The translations under genes were made by a program, and so were the position numbers. A stretch of 10,315 nt of DNA from Clostridia bacterium (GTDB lineage: Bacteria > Bacillota > Clostridia > Christensenellales > Aristaeellaceae). Below the pieces are notes generated by a model. That model was given only the letters and a program-made list of their open reading frames with translations. It did not search any database and was not told the origin of the DNA. Positions 1 to 7,268 of this stretch are shown here, one piece after another; the first letter of the stretch is position 1; each line of letters opens with the position of its first letter. The stretch covers positions 1-10,315 of the forward strand of contig JAFPYA010000230.1 of assembly GCA_017412445.1 (NCBI GenBank), written 5' to 3'.

Positions 1-828
1 ATCATAGGCGTAATCACGCATCTGACGCCCCAGACCACGGGCAGCACAGTAGGTGATCCCTTTCTTAGTGCCTTTGTCGACAGCATCGAAAAGCGAATTC
101 GTGAGGAAGGCTACTACCTTATGATACGCGCCGTGGAAGAGGCAAATGAGCTGGCTACGCTTAGCCGCAGCTGGCATCTTTCCGGCCTGATAATAACCGG
201 CATGTTTCAGGACGATTTTTTCCATACGGTAAAGGAGCTTGGCATCCCCTTCGTTCTTATCGACAGCTATGTGAACGATCCTGACGTGTGCTGCATAGGG
301 CTCGAGGATGAGAAAGGCGGCTATATCGCAACGCGCTGTCTGCTTGAAAAGGGGCACAGGACAATCGCCTTCGCTTCTCCCACGATACGTGCGGGCGGAG
401 TTATAGAAATGCGCCTGGAGGGCTATAAGCGCGCCCTCAGAGAGTTCGGCGTAAGCTTCGACCCCTCGCTCGTATTTACTCAGGAAATCACCGTACAGGA
501 AGGCAAGGCGCCCGGCCGCCGGCTTGCGCACAAGCCGGAAATCACGGGCATTTTCGCCTCTGCGGACATACTCGCCGCGGGTATACTGTCCGGTCTGAAC
601 GAGGCCGGCGTAAACGTGCCCCGCGACAAGTCCATCGTCGGCTTTGACGACAACTACCTGTCCCAGCTTTCCATACCGGGCCTTACCACCGTCCATCAGG
701 ACGCGGACAGAAAGGGTATTCTGGCCACGGATATGATCCTTAAGCAATTGCGCCGCCAGCCCATCGAAAACAAATCTATCATTCTGCCCGTCTCCCTTGT
801 GGAACGGGGAAGCGTGGCTGAGCATTAA
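1..828 (+). CDS. LacI/GalR-family transcriptional regulator, 5'-truncated by the window edge
   Basis: This is the effector-binding part of a LacI/GalR-type sugar-responsive repressor; 275 residues are visible and the frame is open from base 1, so the DNA-binding helix-turn-helix lies outside the window. The first visible residues (IIGVITHL) are the usual entry into the periplasmic-binding-protein-like core just after the hinge. Typical core landmarks follow: a GLIITGMF strand near residue 60, a GHRTIAF segment near 118, FASADILAAG near 185, the VPRDKSIVGFDD block near 210, PGLTTVHQD near 230, and a C-terminal VERGSV. The gene converges on the sugar operon and the two share the terminator that follows. 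A LacI-type operator at the operon promoter makes this protein the best candidate regulator of it; this is inference from position. The inducer is probably the imported sugar or a phosphorolysis product. Family assignment is firm, the ligand is unknown. Confidence 0.93.
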   Translation: MIGVITHLTPQTTGSTVGDPFLSAFVDSIEKRIREEGYYLMIRAVEEANELATLSRSWHLSGLIITGMFQDDFFHTVKELGIPFVLIDSYVNDPDVCCIGLEDEKGGYIATRCLLEKGHRTIAFASPTIRAGGVIEMRLEGYKRALREFGVSFDPSLVFTQEITVQEGKAPGRRLAHKPEITGIFASADILAAGILSGLNEAGVNVPRDKSIVGFDDNYLSQLSIPGLTTVHQDADRKGILATDMILKQLRRQPIENKSIILPVSLVERGSVAEH

Positions 829-831
829 TAA

Positions 832-873
832 ACCGGGGCTGTTGCGCTTATGCGCACTCCCCGGTCTTTTTTT
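832..873 (+). terminator. Intrinsic terminator after the LacI gene, probably bidirectional
   Basis: A two-part hairpin: outer stem ACCGGGG (832-838) with CCCCGGT (859-865), inner stem TGCGC (843-847) with GCGCA (852-856), loop TTAT, followed by C and seven T (867-873). It starts four bases after the LacI stop. On the minus strand the stem is preceded by an A-tract and followed by TTTATTAAT, so it could also end the sugar operon, whose last stop is at 896-898. No other terminator for that operon is visible. Confidence 0.9.
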
Positions 874-895
874 GTCAAATTCGCGTACAAGCCTC

Positions 896-3061
896 TTACA
901 GCGGCTCGATGCGGCCTCCCTCGCGGCTTACGTCCACCATATAGCGCTTTCCTGCGGAGGTGATGGGAAAACGCAGGTGCGTCAATTGCGCGGGCAGGTT
1001 CGGATGCACCTCGGGAATGCCGTTTCGCATCGTAAGACCCGCAAAGCCCAGCGCGGCTATCATCCATGCGCCGCCGTTGGACGCGGGGTGTGTTCCCCCG
1101 ATATAGATTTCGCCGGCCCATTCCTTTCCGCCGCCCAGAATATCAATGGAAGCGGTGCGCATGAACAGCTCCCACGCTTCGTTCAGCCGCCCTATGCGGC
1201 AGGCCGTCAGCGCGTACATGCACGCGGAAAGACTGGAGCCGTGCTCCGTACGGGGCTCGTAGTATGCCCAGTTGGCGGCCACTTCCCCATCCTCATAAAG
1301 CTCAGGGAACAGCGCCAGCATCGCTATCACGTCCGCCTGCTTAATGACCTGCGTCGTTCCGGCTACGCCGTGGTCGCCGCCCCAGTATTCGCGCGGGTCG
1401 GCGAGGCGGCCGCGCACCGTCTCAACAGAGCAGTCCTCAAGGCCGAAATAACCGTCGAACTGTTCCGTCACGCCGTCTCTCTTTACAGGCTCTCGGATCG
1501 CGGCGCTGGCTTTTTTGAGCAATTCCCAGTCGTTTTCGTACTTCAGCTCGTCCCTGATCGCCCGAAGGACATCGGGGGTGTCGCGGAAGATCTCTTCCAG
1601 CTTCAGCGCGCTGAGCATGCAGTAGCGCGCAATTTGATTGGTAAAGGCGTTGTTGCTCACGCGCTCATGGTATTCGTCCGGCCCGATGACATCGGCGTAT
1701 TCCACGCTTTCGGCATCGAGGCGGCAGTTGGCGCGGCTTAGGTAAAAGCGGGCGCATTCCAGTATTACGCGGGCGCCGCCCTCCTCCAAAAGCGAGCGGT
1801 CGCCTGTTATCTCGTAGTATTTGCGCAGCGCGTAGGCGATGTCCCCGCTGATGTGTATCTGCTTGTCGCGGAAGTAGGTGCGCACGGGGCGGTGCGTGAA
1901 TACGTCCACCACATTGAAGTTGGTGCAGCCCTCAGCGCCGCCCTCCTGGCTTTCCCAGGCGTAGTATGCGCCCCGGTAGCCGTATTCCTTTGCCTTCGCA
2001 AGCGCCCCGCCCAGCGTCTCGATGCGGTACCTGAGCAGGGATCTGGCGATTTCAGGCTGGGTATAGACGAACATCGGGAAAAAGAACATCTCCGAATCCC
2101 AGAAGATCGCGCCCTTGTAGGTCTGACCGGAAAGCCCGCGCGCAGGTATGGACAGCGCGTGGGCGTGGCGCGGGGCGATGCAGTTCAGGTGATACTGGCT
2201 GGCGTGCAGCGCCTGCGCCGCGGCGTCATCGCCCTCAACTGTCACCTCCGAGCGCGCCCAAATATCCTCCCAGACGGCCTTATGCGCTGTGAGGCAGGCA
2301 TCAAACCCCTGTCTCTTCGCTTCGATGCTGATGCTCTCGGCTGTTCTGTCCGGCGCTTCCCCATCCAGAGACGTACAGACCGCGGCGAACACGGACAGCG
2401 TCAGCGTTTCGCCTCTTTTGACCCTGCGCCGCAGCACGCGTATCACGCAGTCGTCCTTCTGCCGGAACGCTTCTTCGGCGTCAAAGTCTTTTTGGATGCA
2501 TTGTGCCGCGGCGACAGAGATGCCTTTTTCTCCCGTGACCGCGAGGCAGCCGAGGGCTTCTCCCTTTGTAAAGGCCGCGCCGAACAGATGCGGGCCGTTG
2601 ATGTCCCAGATATCGGTGCTTATGCCCGTCAGTATCTCAAGCTCGCCGTCCTCCGCGATGTCAAGGCGCAGTCTGTCCGCCAGCAGGTGATGCTGAGCCA
2701 TCGAGACGAAGCGCTCGCTGCGCAGCCTCACCGGCCCGAAATCAGTATCCCGGCGGTATATGCCGTGGCGGTAGTCTATCTCGGCAATGTGTCCCTTCGG
2801 CTGCTTTTCCGCCAGCCTCAGGGCGCGGCCGTTCATGCTCAGGCGGACGAACAGGCAGCTTGGCGCGTTGACAGGCTCGCGCCAGCGATCCCTGTAGCGA
2901 TCGTAAACGTTTGCCAGCGTGATTGCCGGAAACTCTCTTTTATCCGCCTCCTCAACCGTGCCGCGCAGGCCCATGTAGCCGTTAGCGCACAGGAAGCGGT
3001 TGCCGTCGCGGGCCGCCTCGGACAGCTCAAAGCCCTCTTTTTTCAGTCGCCAGGTGTCCAT
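896..3061 (-). CDS. GH65 family glycoside phosphorylase, nigerose-phosphorylase-like branch (second of two)
   Basis: A 721-residue GH65 enzyme, last gene of the operon, expected to be cytoplasmic. Inverting GH65 phosphorylases convert an alpha-glucosyl disaccharide plus phosphate to beta-glucose 1-phosphate and the free acceptor. The order is an N-terminal beta-sandwich (about 1-255), an (alpha/alpha)6 barrel (about 285-675) and a short C-terminal sheet domain. The barrel shows IPARGLSGQ and FWDSE (E324), the general-acid motif GPDEYHE (E463), IKQADV (574) and HGSSLS (607-612), the loop that holds phosphate in GH65 phosphorylases. That loop argues for a phosphorylase rather than a hydrolase. 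The GGTHPASNGGAW segment near 655 separates it from the maltose/trehalose/kojibiose branch and, from memory, resembles nigerose-type enzymes; the substrate is not proven. The start is set by AAGGAGG seven bases before the ATG at 3061; the upstream gene stops 14 bases earlier, so the two are probably translated in concert. The same frame stays open upstream, but that extension overlaps the neighbouring gene and is not used. Confidence 0.93.
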   Translation of the reverse strand: MDTWRLKKEGFELSEAARDGNRFLCANGYMGLRGTVEEADKREFPAITLANVYDRYRDRWREPVNAPSCLFVRLSMNGRALRLAEKQPKGHIAEIDYRHGIYRRDTDFGPVRLRSERFVSMAQHHLLADRLRLDIAEDGELEILTGISTDIWDINGPHLFGAAFTKGEALGCLAVTGEKGISVAAAQCIQKDFDAEEAFRQKDDCVIRVLRRRVKRGETLTLSVFAAVCTSLDGEAPDRTAESISIEAKRQGFDACLTAHKAVWEDIWARSEVTVEGDDAAAQALHASQYHLNCIAPRHAHALSIPARGLSGQTYKGAIFWDSEMFFFPMFVYTQPEIARSLLRYRIETLGGALAKAKEYGYRGAYYAWESQEGGAEGCTNFNVVDVFTHRPVRTYFRDKQIHISGDIAYALRKYYEITGDRSLLEEGGARVILECARFYLSRANCRLDAESVEYADVIGPDEYHERVSNNAFTNQIARYCMLSALKLEEIFRDTPDVLRAIRDELKYENDWELLKKASAAIREPVKRDGVTEQFDGYFGLEDCSVETVRGRLADPREYWGGDHGVAGTTQVIKQADVIAMLALFPELYEDGEVAANWAYYEPRTEHGSSLSACMYALTACRIGRLNEAWELFMRTASIDILGGGKEWAGEIYIGGTHPASNGGAWMIAALGFAGLTMRNGIPEVHPNLPAQLTHLRFPITSAGKRYMVDVSREGGRIEPL

Positions 3062-3075
3062 ACCTGCCCTCCTTT

Positions 3076-5367
3076 TCAGATTGCGGAAACGAACAGCTCG
3101 TCTGTGAGCGTATAGCGCCTGCCGTAGACATCCACGGGCAGCGCTTCTCCCTGAGCCAGCGTGAAGCGGGTGCCTGCTCTTTCCATGCAGACGCGGATAA
3201 CCCGCCCGCGGTACAGCACCGAGAAGGAAAGCTTTTTCCAGCGCTCCGGCAGGCGCGGGGCAAAGAGCAGCGTCTGCGTGTCGCTGCGCAGTCCCGCAAA
3301 GCCGTACACTATATTGGCCCACGCCATCGCGATGCTGGTGATGTGCAGTCCCTCCCGCGTGTTGCGGTTGTAGTTGTCAAGATCCAGGCGCGTTGCGTAG
3401 CCGAAGAAGCGCACCGCGTCGTCCATATTGCCAAGCTCCGCCGCCAGTATAGAATGGATCGCCGGGGACAGGGAGGATTCATGGATAGTGCGCGGCTGAT
3501 AGAAGTTATAGTTGGTGCGTTTTTCTTCACTGCTGAAGGAGGAATTGTACAGGTACAGTATCATCAGCACATCGGGCTGTTTTATCATGTCCGTGCGGTA
3601 GATTCTGTCGTATGACCAGTGCTCGTAGAGCGGGAACTCGCTTACGGGAATGTCGCTGATTTCGGTATGGGGCAGGTCGAAATATCCGTCGTGCTGTTCG
3701 ATAAGGCCGTCTGCGCCGCAGGGAATGTACATATTGTCCGCCATGTCCCTCCACGCGGCGATTTCCTCAGGCGCGAGGGCCGTCTTTTCAATCAGCGCCG
3801 CATAGGCCTGCGGGCACTGGGTGCGCATCCTTTCCAGCGTGTCCGCCGCGTAGGCGAGGGAGCGTTTTCCCATATAGTTGGTATAGGCGTTGTTGTTCAC
3901 CATCATATGGAATTCGTCCGGACCCATCACGCCGTAGAAGCCGTATTTGCCGCTTTTGCTGCTCTTTGCCGCGCGGCTGTAGAGGAAGCGGGCGATCTGA
4001 AGCAGTATTTCCGCTCCGTATTCCCACAAAAACGCGTCGTCCTGCGTCAGGTGTACGTAATGCCAGATGCCGTATGCCACGGCGGTGCTGGGCTGCAGCT
4101 GGAGACTTGCGTGCTGCCACAGGGCACAGCCCTCTTCACCGTTCAGCGTCGCGATTGGGTAGCAGGCACCCTTGCAGTCCAGCATACCCGCGCGCTCAAG
4201 CGCCATGGGCAGCGTGTTGTAGCGGAACAGGAGCAGGTCCCGCGCGGCCTGCGGATTGGTAAAGAGGTAGAAGGGCAGGCAGCAGGATTCCGTGTCCCAG
4301 AAGGCGTGCCCGTTGTACGCCTCCCCCGTCATGCCCTTGGCGCCGATATTGTGGCGCATGCTGCCGCCGTTGTAGGTCTGGGCAAGCTGGAAGCTGCAGA
4401 ACCGGATGCCCTGCTGCTCCGCCGCCACGGCTTCCCTGTTCTCATCGCCGGACGCTTCGATCTGTATGTCGGAGGTCGCCCACCAGGCATCCCAATACTC
4501 TCTTTGCGCCTGCAACGCGTCTTCAAGTGAAACATTCTCGCTTGCATCGAGCGCGTTGGCGCCGTCCGTCCAAAGGGCATCTCCGCTTTTCCCGTTGAAC
4601 AGCAGCACGGCTTTTTTGTCCACATGGCAGGCTTCCCCCTGCCTGAGCAGTATGGAGGTCTTTATGTCTACGGTCTTCCCGCCGCACATACTGCAAGCTT
4701 CACCCGATACAGAAAGCGCAAACGCCGCAAAGAGCTCCTGCCCCGACAGCGTCGTGCGGGACTGCATAGACACGCGGTCGGACGCCGCTTGCGTTCTGGT
4801 GTCCGTCCAGAAGCATTTTCTGTACCCCTCGTGCCGGGTATCGAAGGACAGGCCGGAGGAAAATTCAATCTCCCCGGTAAAGTTCAAAGCCTCCATAGAA
4901 ACGCGCTGGTAGGCGCGCTCGCGGTGAATCATATCCAGAAAGCGCAGGAATGTGAGGCGGACCTCCTTGCCTGTGGAGGTTCTCCACACGAAAAAGCGCG
5001 TGAGCGTGCCTGCCCGCATATCGAGCGTGCGCTCAAAGTCCCTGAAGGCGGCCTTTCCCAAATCCAGCTCTTCGCCGTCAAGAGTAATTTTCGTGCGCAG
5101 CCAGTCTGCCGCAGGTATCATAAAGTGGGTATGATCGACGATCCCGCGGTAGGATTTGTTCAGGTTCTCGATGTCGTAGACCCCGTTCACATACACGCCC
5201 CTCAGGCTGTCCACGGATCCGCCCTCGTCGAAGCTGCCGCGCACGCCCATCGTCTCGTTGGCAAGGGAAAATACGGATTCACTGACCCGTGAATACGCCG
5301 GATCAAAGCCCTTCTCGATGATCCTCCAGGGGTCGACCTTGAAATAGATATCAGCGATTTTTGCCAT
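3076..5367 (-). CDS. GH65 family glycoside phosphorylase, maltose/trehalose/kojibiose-phosphorylase-like branch (first of two)
   Basis: A 763-residue GH65 enzyme, close to the usual family length, expected to phosphorolyse an imported alpha-glucosyl disaccharide to beta-glucose 1-phosphate. The N-terminal beta-sandwich covers about 1-270, the (alpha/alpha)6 barrel about 310-690 and the C-terminal sheet domain about 695-763. Landmarks are GMTGEAYNGHAFWDTE (345-360), GPDEFH with the putative general acid E485, IKQPDV (K596) and HESSLSP (629-635), the phosphate-binding loop of the phosphorylase members. The following LDLDNYN...EGLHITS segment is typical of maltose, trehalose and kojibiose phosphorylases. 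The acceptor-site region NGEEGCALWQHASLQ (409-423) differs from the maltose (GEECHNEWE) and trehalose (GEECSAYFPAG) patterns I remember, so the acceptor sugar may be different, for example rhamnose or another non-glucose unit; this is inference. AAAGGAAGG lies about seven bases before the ATG at 5367, and the upstream permease gene ends 22 bases earlier. No signal peptide. Family assignment is secure, substrate open. Confidence 0.94.
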   Translation of the reverse strand: MAKIADIYFKVDPWRIIEKGFDPAYSRVSESVFSLANETMGVRGSFDEGGSVDSLRGVYVNGVYDIENLNKSYRGIVDHTHFMIPAADWLRTKITLDGEELDLGKAAFRDFERTLDMRAGTLTRFFVWRTSTGKEVRLTFLRFLDMIHRERAYQRVSMEALNFTGEIEFSSGLSFDTRHEGYRKCFWTDTRTQAASDRVSMQSRTTLSGQELFAAFALSVSGEACSMCGGKTVDIKTSILLRQGEACHVDKKAVLLFNGKSGDALWTDGANALDASENVSLEDALQAQREYWDAWWATSDIQIEASGDENREAVAAEQQGIRFCSFQLAQTYNGGSMRHNIGAKGMTGEAYNGHAFWDTESCCLPFYLFTNPQAARDLLLFRYNTLPMALERAGMLDCKGACYPIATLNGEEGCALWQHASLQLQPSTAVAYGIWHYVHLTQDDAFLWEYGAEILLQIARFLYSRAAKSSKSGKYGFYGVMGPDEFHMMVNNNAYTNYMGKRSLAYAADTLERMRTQCPQAYAALIEKTALAPEEIAAWRDMADNMYIPCGADGLIEQHDGYFDLPHTEISDIPVSEFPLYEHWSYDRIYRTDMIKQPDVLMILYLYNSSFSSEEKRTNYNFYQPRTIHESSLSPAIHSILAAELGNMDDAVRFFGYATRLDLDNYNRNTREGLHITSIAMAWANIVYGFAGLRSDTQTLLFAPRLPERWKKLSFSVLYRGRVIRVCMERAGTRFTLAQGEALPVDVYGRRYTLTDELFVSAI

Positions 5368-5389
5368 ATTGTGCCTTCCTTTATTCGTA

Positions 5390-6259
5390 TCAGCCTTTGA
5401 CGCCTACAGAGACGGTATTTTCCGTCAGCTGCTTTTGGAAAATGAAGAACAGTATGATGGGCGGGAGCATTGCAAACACCACGGAGCGCATCAGGGCATC
5501 GGCGTTTACTGTCTGCTCCGTGCTGAATACAAACAGCCTTACCATCACGGTCTGCTTGTCCGCGCCGCGAAGCACCAGATAAGGAAGCAGGAAATCCGAC
5601 CACGCGGCGTTGATTGCAAATATCGACACCACCGCGCATATGGGCTTGGACATGGGCAGCACGATGCGGAAAAACGCCTGCAGACGGCTCGCTCCGTCGA
5701 TGCGGCTCGCCTCAATTATGGAGACGGGCAGGGACTCAAAAAACTGCACGAACAGTATCACGTACATGGCGTTCGCTCCAAAGGAGAGCCAGAGCGGCAA
5801 AAACGAGTTGCCGAGGTGTATCTTTTGAATGTTCATGAACAGCGGCACGATGCTGATGGTCGGCGGCATCAGCAGGGAGAGCATAATCAGCTTTTTCACT
5901 GCGCCGTGTCCCTTGGGCTTGAGTATCCCTATGCCGTAGCCAAGCAGACCGTTAAACACAAGCGCGCTGATTACGCTGCCTGCCACTGAAATCAGCGAGT
6001 TCAGATAGTTTTTGGAAATCGCCAGCTGCTTCCAGGTGCTTACAAAGGGCTCGGGGTTCAGGGAGCGCGGCAGTATGGACGTGCTGGACAAAAATTCCTT
6101 CAGATCCTTAAAGCCCGCAAGCGTTACCCAGAGCAGCGGGAATACCGCAACCACCACCACAAGCCCGCACAGGAACAGTATCCCCGCGTACCCCGCCTTT
6201 ACAGGGGCAGCATGCAGATCGTATTCCCTGATTACGCCGGTATGTTGTATCTTTTTCAT
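5390..6259 (-). CDS. CUT1 sugar ABC transporter permease, MalG/LplC/YesQ type
   Basis: A 289-residue inner-membrane subunit of a carbohydrate importer. Six hydrophobic segments can be placed at about 24-46, 85-110, 122-143, 153-175, 203-223 and 257-276. The cytoplasmic EAA loop that contacts the ATPase is clear: EASRIDGASRLQAFF, with E183 and the invariant G189, ending at P202. The C-terminus (QLTENTVSVGVKG) has the QKxxxxGxxxGAVKG character typical of MalG-like subunits. It follows the partner permease by 16 bases, with GGAG eight bases before the ATG at 6259, and precedes the first phosphorylase by 22 bases, so it belongs to the same transcript. It should pair with the upstream permease as a heterodimer. 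Substrate cannot be read from the sequence; operon content suggests a glucosyl disaccharide or oligosaccharide. Confidence 0.95.
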   Translation of the reverse strand: MKKIQHTGVIREYDLHAAPVKAGYAGILFLCGLVVVVAVFPLLWVTLAGFKDLKEFLSSTSILPRSLNPEPFVSTWKQLAISKNYLNSLISVAGSVISALVFNGLLGYGIGILKPKGHGAVKKLIMLSLLMPPTISIVPLFMNIQKIHLGNSFLPLWLSFGANAMYVILFVQFFESLPVSIIEASRIDGASRLQAFFRIVLPMSKPICAVVSIFAINAAWSDFLLPYLVLRGADKQTVMVRLFVFSTEQTVNADALMRSVVFAMLPPIILFFIFQKQLTENTVSVGVKG

Positions 6260-6275
6260 CTGCGCGTCTCCTTTC

Positions 6276-7184
6276 TCAATCCCAATCGGACTCTTTGCGA
6301 TTGAAATAGGAATATATCGCCGTCATCAAAAGCAGTATCAGCGTCACGATTACGGCCACTGCGGAAGCCTTGCCGTAATTCATTGCGCCGCCGAAGGCGT
6401 ACTGCCACATCAGCTGCATCAGCGAAAGCGAGGCGTTATCCGGCCCGCCCTTGGTCAGAACCATGGGCTCATACATAATCTGGAACACCGAAATAATCTG
6501 CAGAATCAGCAGCGTACCCGCAAGCTTGCGTATGGCGGGGAGCATTATGTGTATCACCCTTTTCCAGACAGACGCGCCGTCTATAGCGGCCGCCTCGTAC
6601 AGTTCAGGGCTTATGCTGGCCATGCCGGCCATATAAATCAGCGCCGTCGCGCCCGCGCCCTTCCAGGTTGCAACCGCTATGATGATGGGAATGACCCACT
6701 TTGCGTTTGTCAGATACGACTGTGCGGGCAGGCCCAGCCGTTTCAGTATTATATTCAGCACGCCCGACTCAGAGCCCGAAAAGAACGCGGACCAGAGGAT
6801 TATCACCGCCAGTCCCGGCAGCATGTTGGGAAGATATACCGCCGTTCTGAAAAAGCCCTTCCCGCGGGTGGTTTCCCCTATGATCATCGCCAGAAATATC
6901 GGCAGCACGAAGCCTATGATGAGCGACCAGAACGTGTATGAAAACGTGTTGAGCAGCGCCTGCAAAAAGTCGTCCTTGCCGATAACGCTGATGAAGTTGT
7001 CAAGGCCTATAAAGCTTTCAAGCTCCACGTTGCGGGTTTTAAACAGGCTCATCTGTATGCTTTCAATTAGCGGCTCCCATACGAAAAACGTCATCAGCAG
7101 CAATCCCGGCAGCATGATCAGCCAGGACTGAATATTGCCCCGCAGCTTAGCGTGGCCTTTCAGCTTGTTTTTGCTTTGGACCAT
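6276..7184 (-). CDS. CUT1 sugar ABC transporter permease, MalF/LplB/UgpA type
   Basis: A 302-residue inner-membrane subunit and partner of the MalG-type permease that follows. Hydrophobic segments lie at about 18-38, 75-101, 114-135, 163-187, 221-241 and 270-292. The EAA loop reads EAAAIDGASVWKRV (197-210, G203), ending at LP216, and TKGGPDNAS (244-252) is the usual LTxGGP segment of this subunit type. The ATG at 7184 is chosen because GGAGG sits eight bases upstream; an adjacent in-frame TTG at 7187 would leave only five bases and a weaker start. A terminator-like hairpin lies between this gene and the binding-protein gene, so permease and enzyme expression probably depends on partial read-through. 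The rest of the operon is tightly packed behind it. No ABC ATPase follows, which is common for CUT1 systems that borrow a shared MsmX/UgpC-type ATPase. Confidence 0.95.
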   Translation of the reverse strand: MVQSKNKLKGHAKLRGNIQSWLIMLPGLLLMTFFVWEPLIESIQMSLFKTRNVELESFIGLDNFISVIGKDDFLQALLNTFSYTFWSLIIGFVLPIFLAMIIGETTRGKGFFRTAVYLPNMLPGLAVIILWSAFFSGSESGVLNIILKRLGLPAQSYLTNAKWVIPIIIAVATWKGAGATALIYMAGMASISPELYEAAAIDGASVWKRVIHIMLPAIRKLAGTLLILQIISVFQIMYEPMVLTKGGPDNASLSLMQLMWQYAFGGAMNYGKASAVAVIVTLILLLMTAIYSYFNRKESDWD

Positions 7185-7215
7185 CAATAATACCTCCGGC
7201 TAAATGCGTTTCAAG

Positions 7216-7252
7216 AAAAACATGCCGGCAGTTTTCGTATGACCGGCATGTT
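7216..7252 (-). terminator. Intrinsic terminator/attenuator inside the operon, after the binding-protein gene
   Basis: On the minus strand a perfect 10-bp stem, AACATGCCGG (7252-7243) with CCGGCATGTT (7228-7219), closes a 14-base loop and runs straight into five T (7220-7216, overlapping the stem base), then CTT. It begins about 17 bases after the binding-protein stop and ends about 20 bases before the Shine-Dalgarno of the first permease. No second promoter is obvious between hairpin and permease. The natural reading is partial termination that keeps the binding protein more abundant than the permeases and enzymes; a stabilising 3' hairpin at a processing site would have the same effect. Confidence 0.85.
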
Positions 7253-7268
7253 CTTCGGTGCTTTCACG

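Noticed and set aside
797..1741. Plus-strand open frame crossing the LacI stop and the terminator
   Set aside because: It overlaps the LacI gene, reads through a strong terminator and lies antisense to the GH65 gene, with an Arg/Ala/His-rich composition typical of shadows.
1853..3115. Long plus-strand open frame (420 residues) opposite the second GH65 gene
   Set aside because: Antisense shadow caused by GC-rich third codon positions; no recognisable domain and fully covered by a clear GH65 gene.
3062..3322. In-frame upstream extension of the second GH65 gene to an 808-residue protein
   Set aside because: It overlaps the end of the first GH65 gene in another frame, has no family similarity, and the ATG at 3061 has a perfect Shine-Dalgarno and a normal GH65 N-terminus.
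3619..4530. Plus-strand open frame (303 residues) opposite the first GH65 gene
   Set aside because: Antisense shadow with no ribosome binding site or domain.
7185..7187. TTG as alternative start of the MalF-type permease
   Set aside because: The adjacent ATG at 7184 has better spacing (eight bases) from GGAGG.
7201..7214. cre-like TGAAACGCATTTA on the minus strand in the leader of the permease genes
   Set aside because: It lacks one base of the CcpA cre spacing, the symmetry is poor, and it lies inside the transcript after a terminator.
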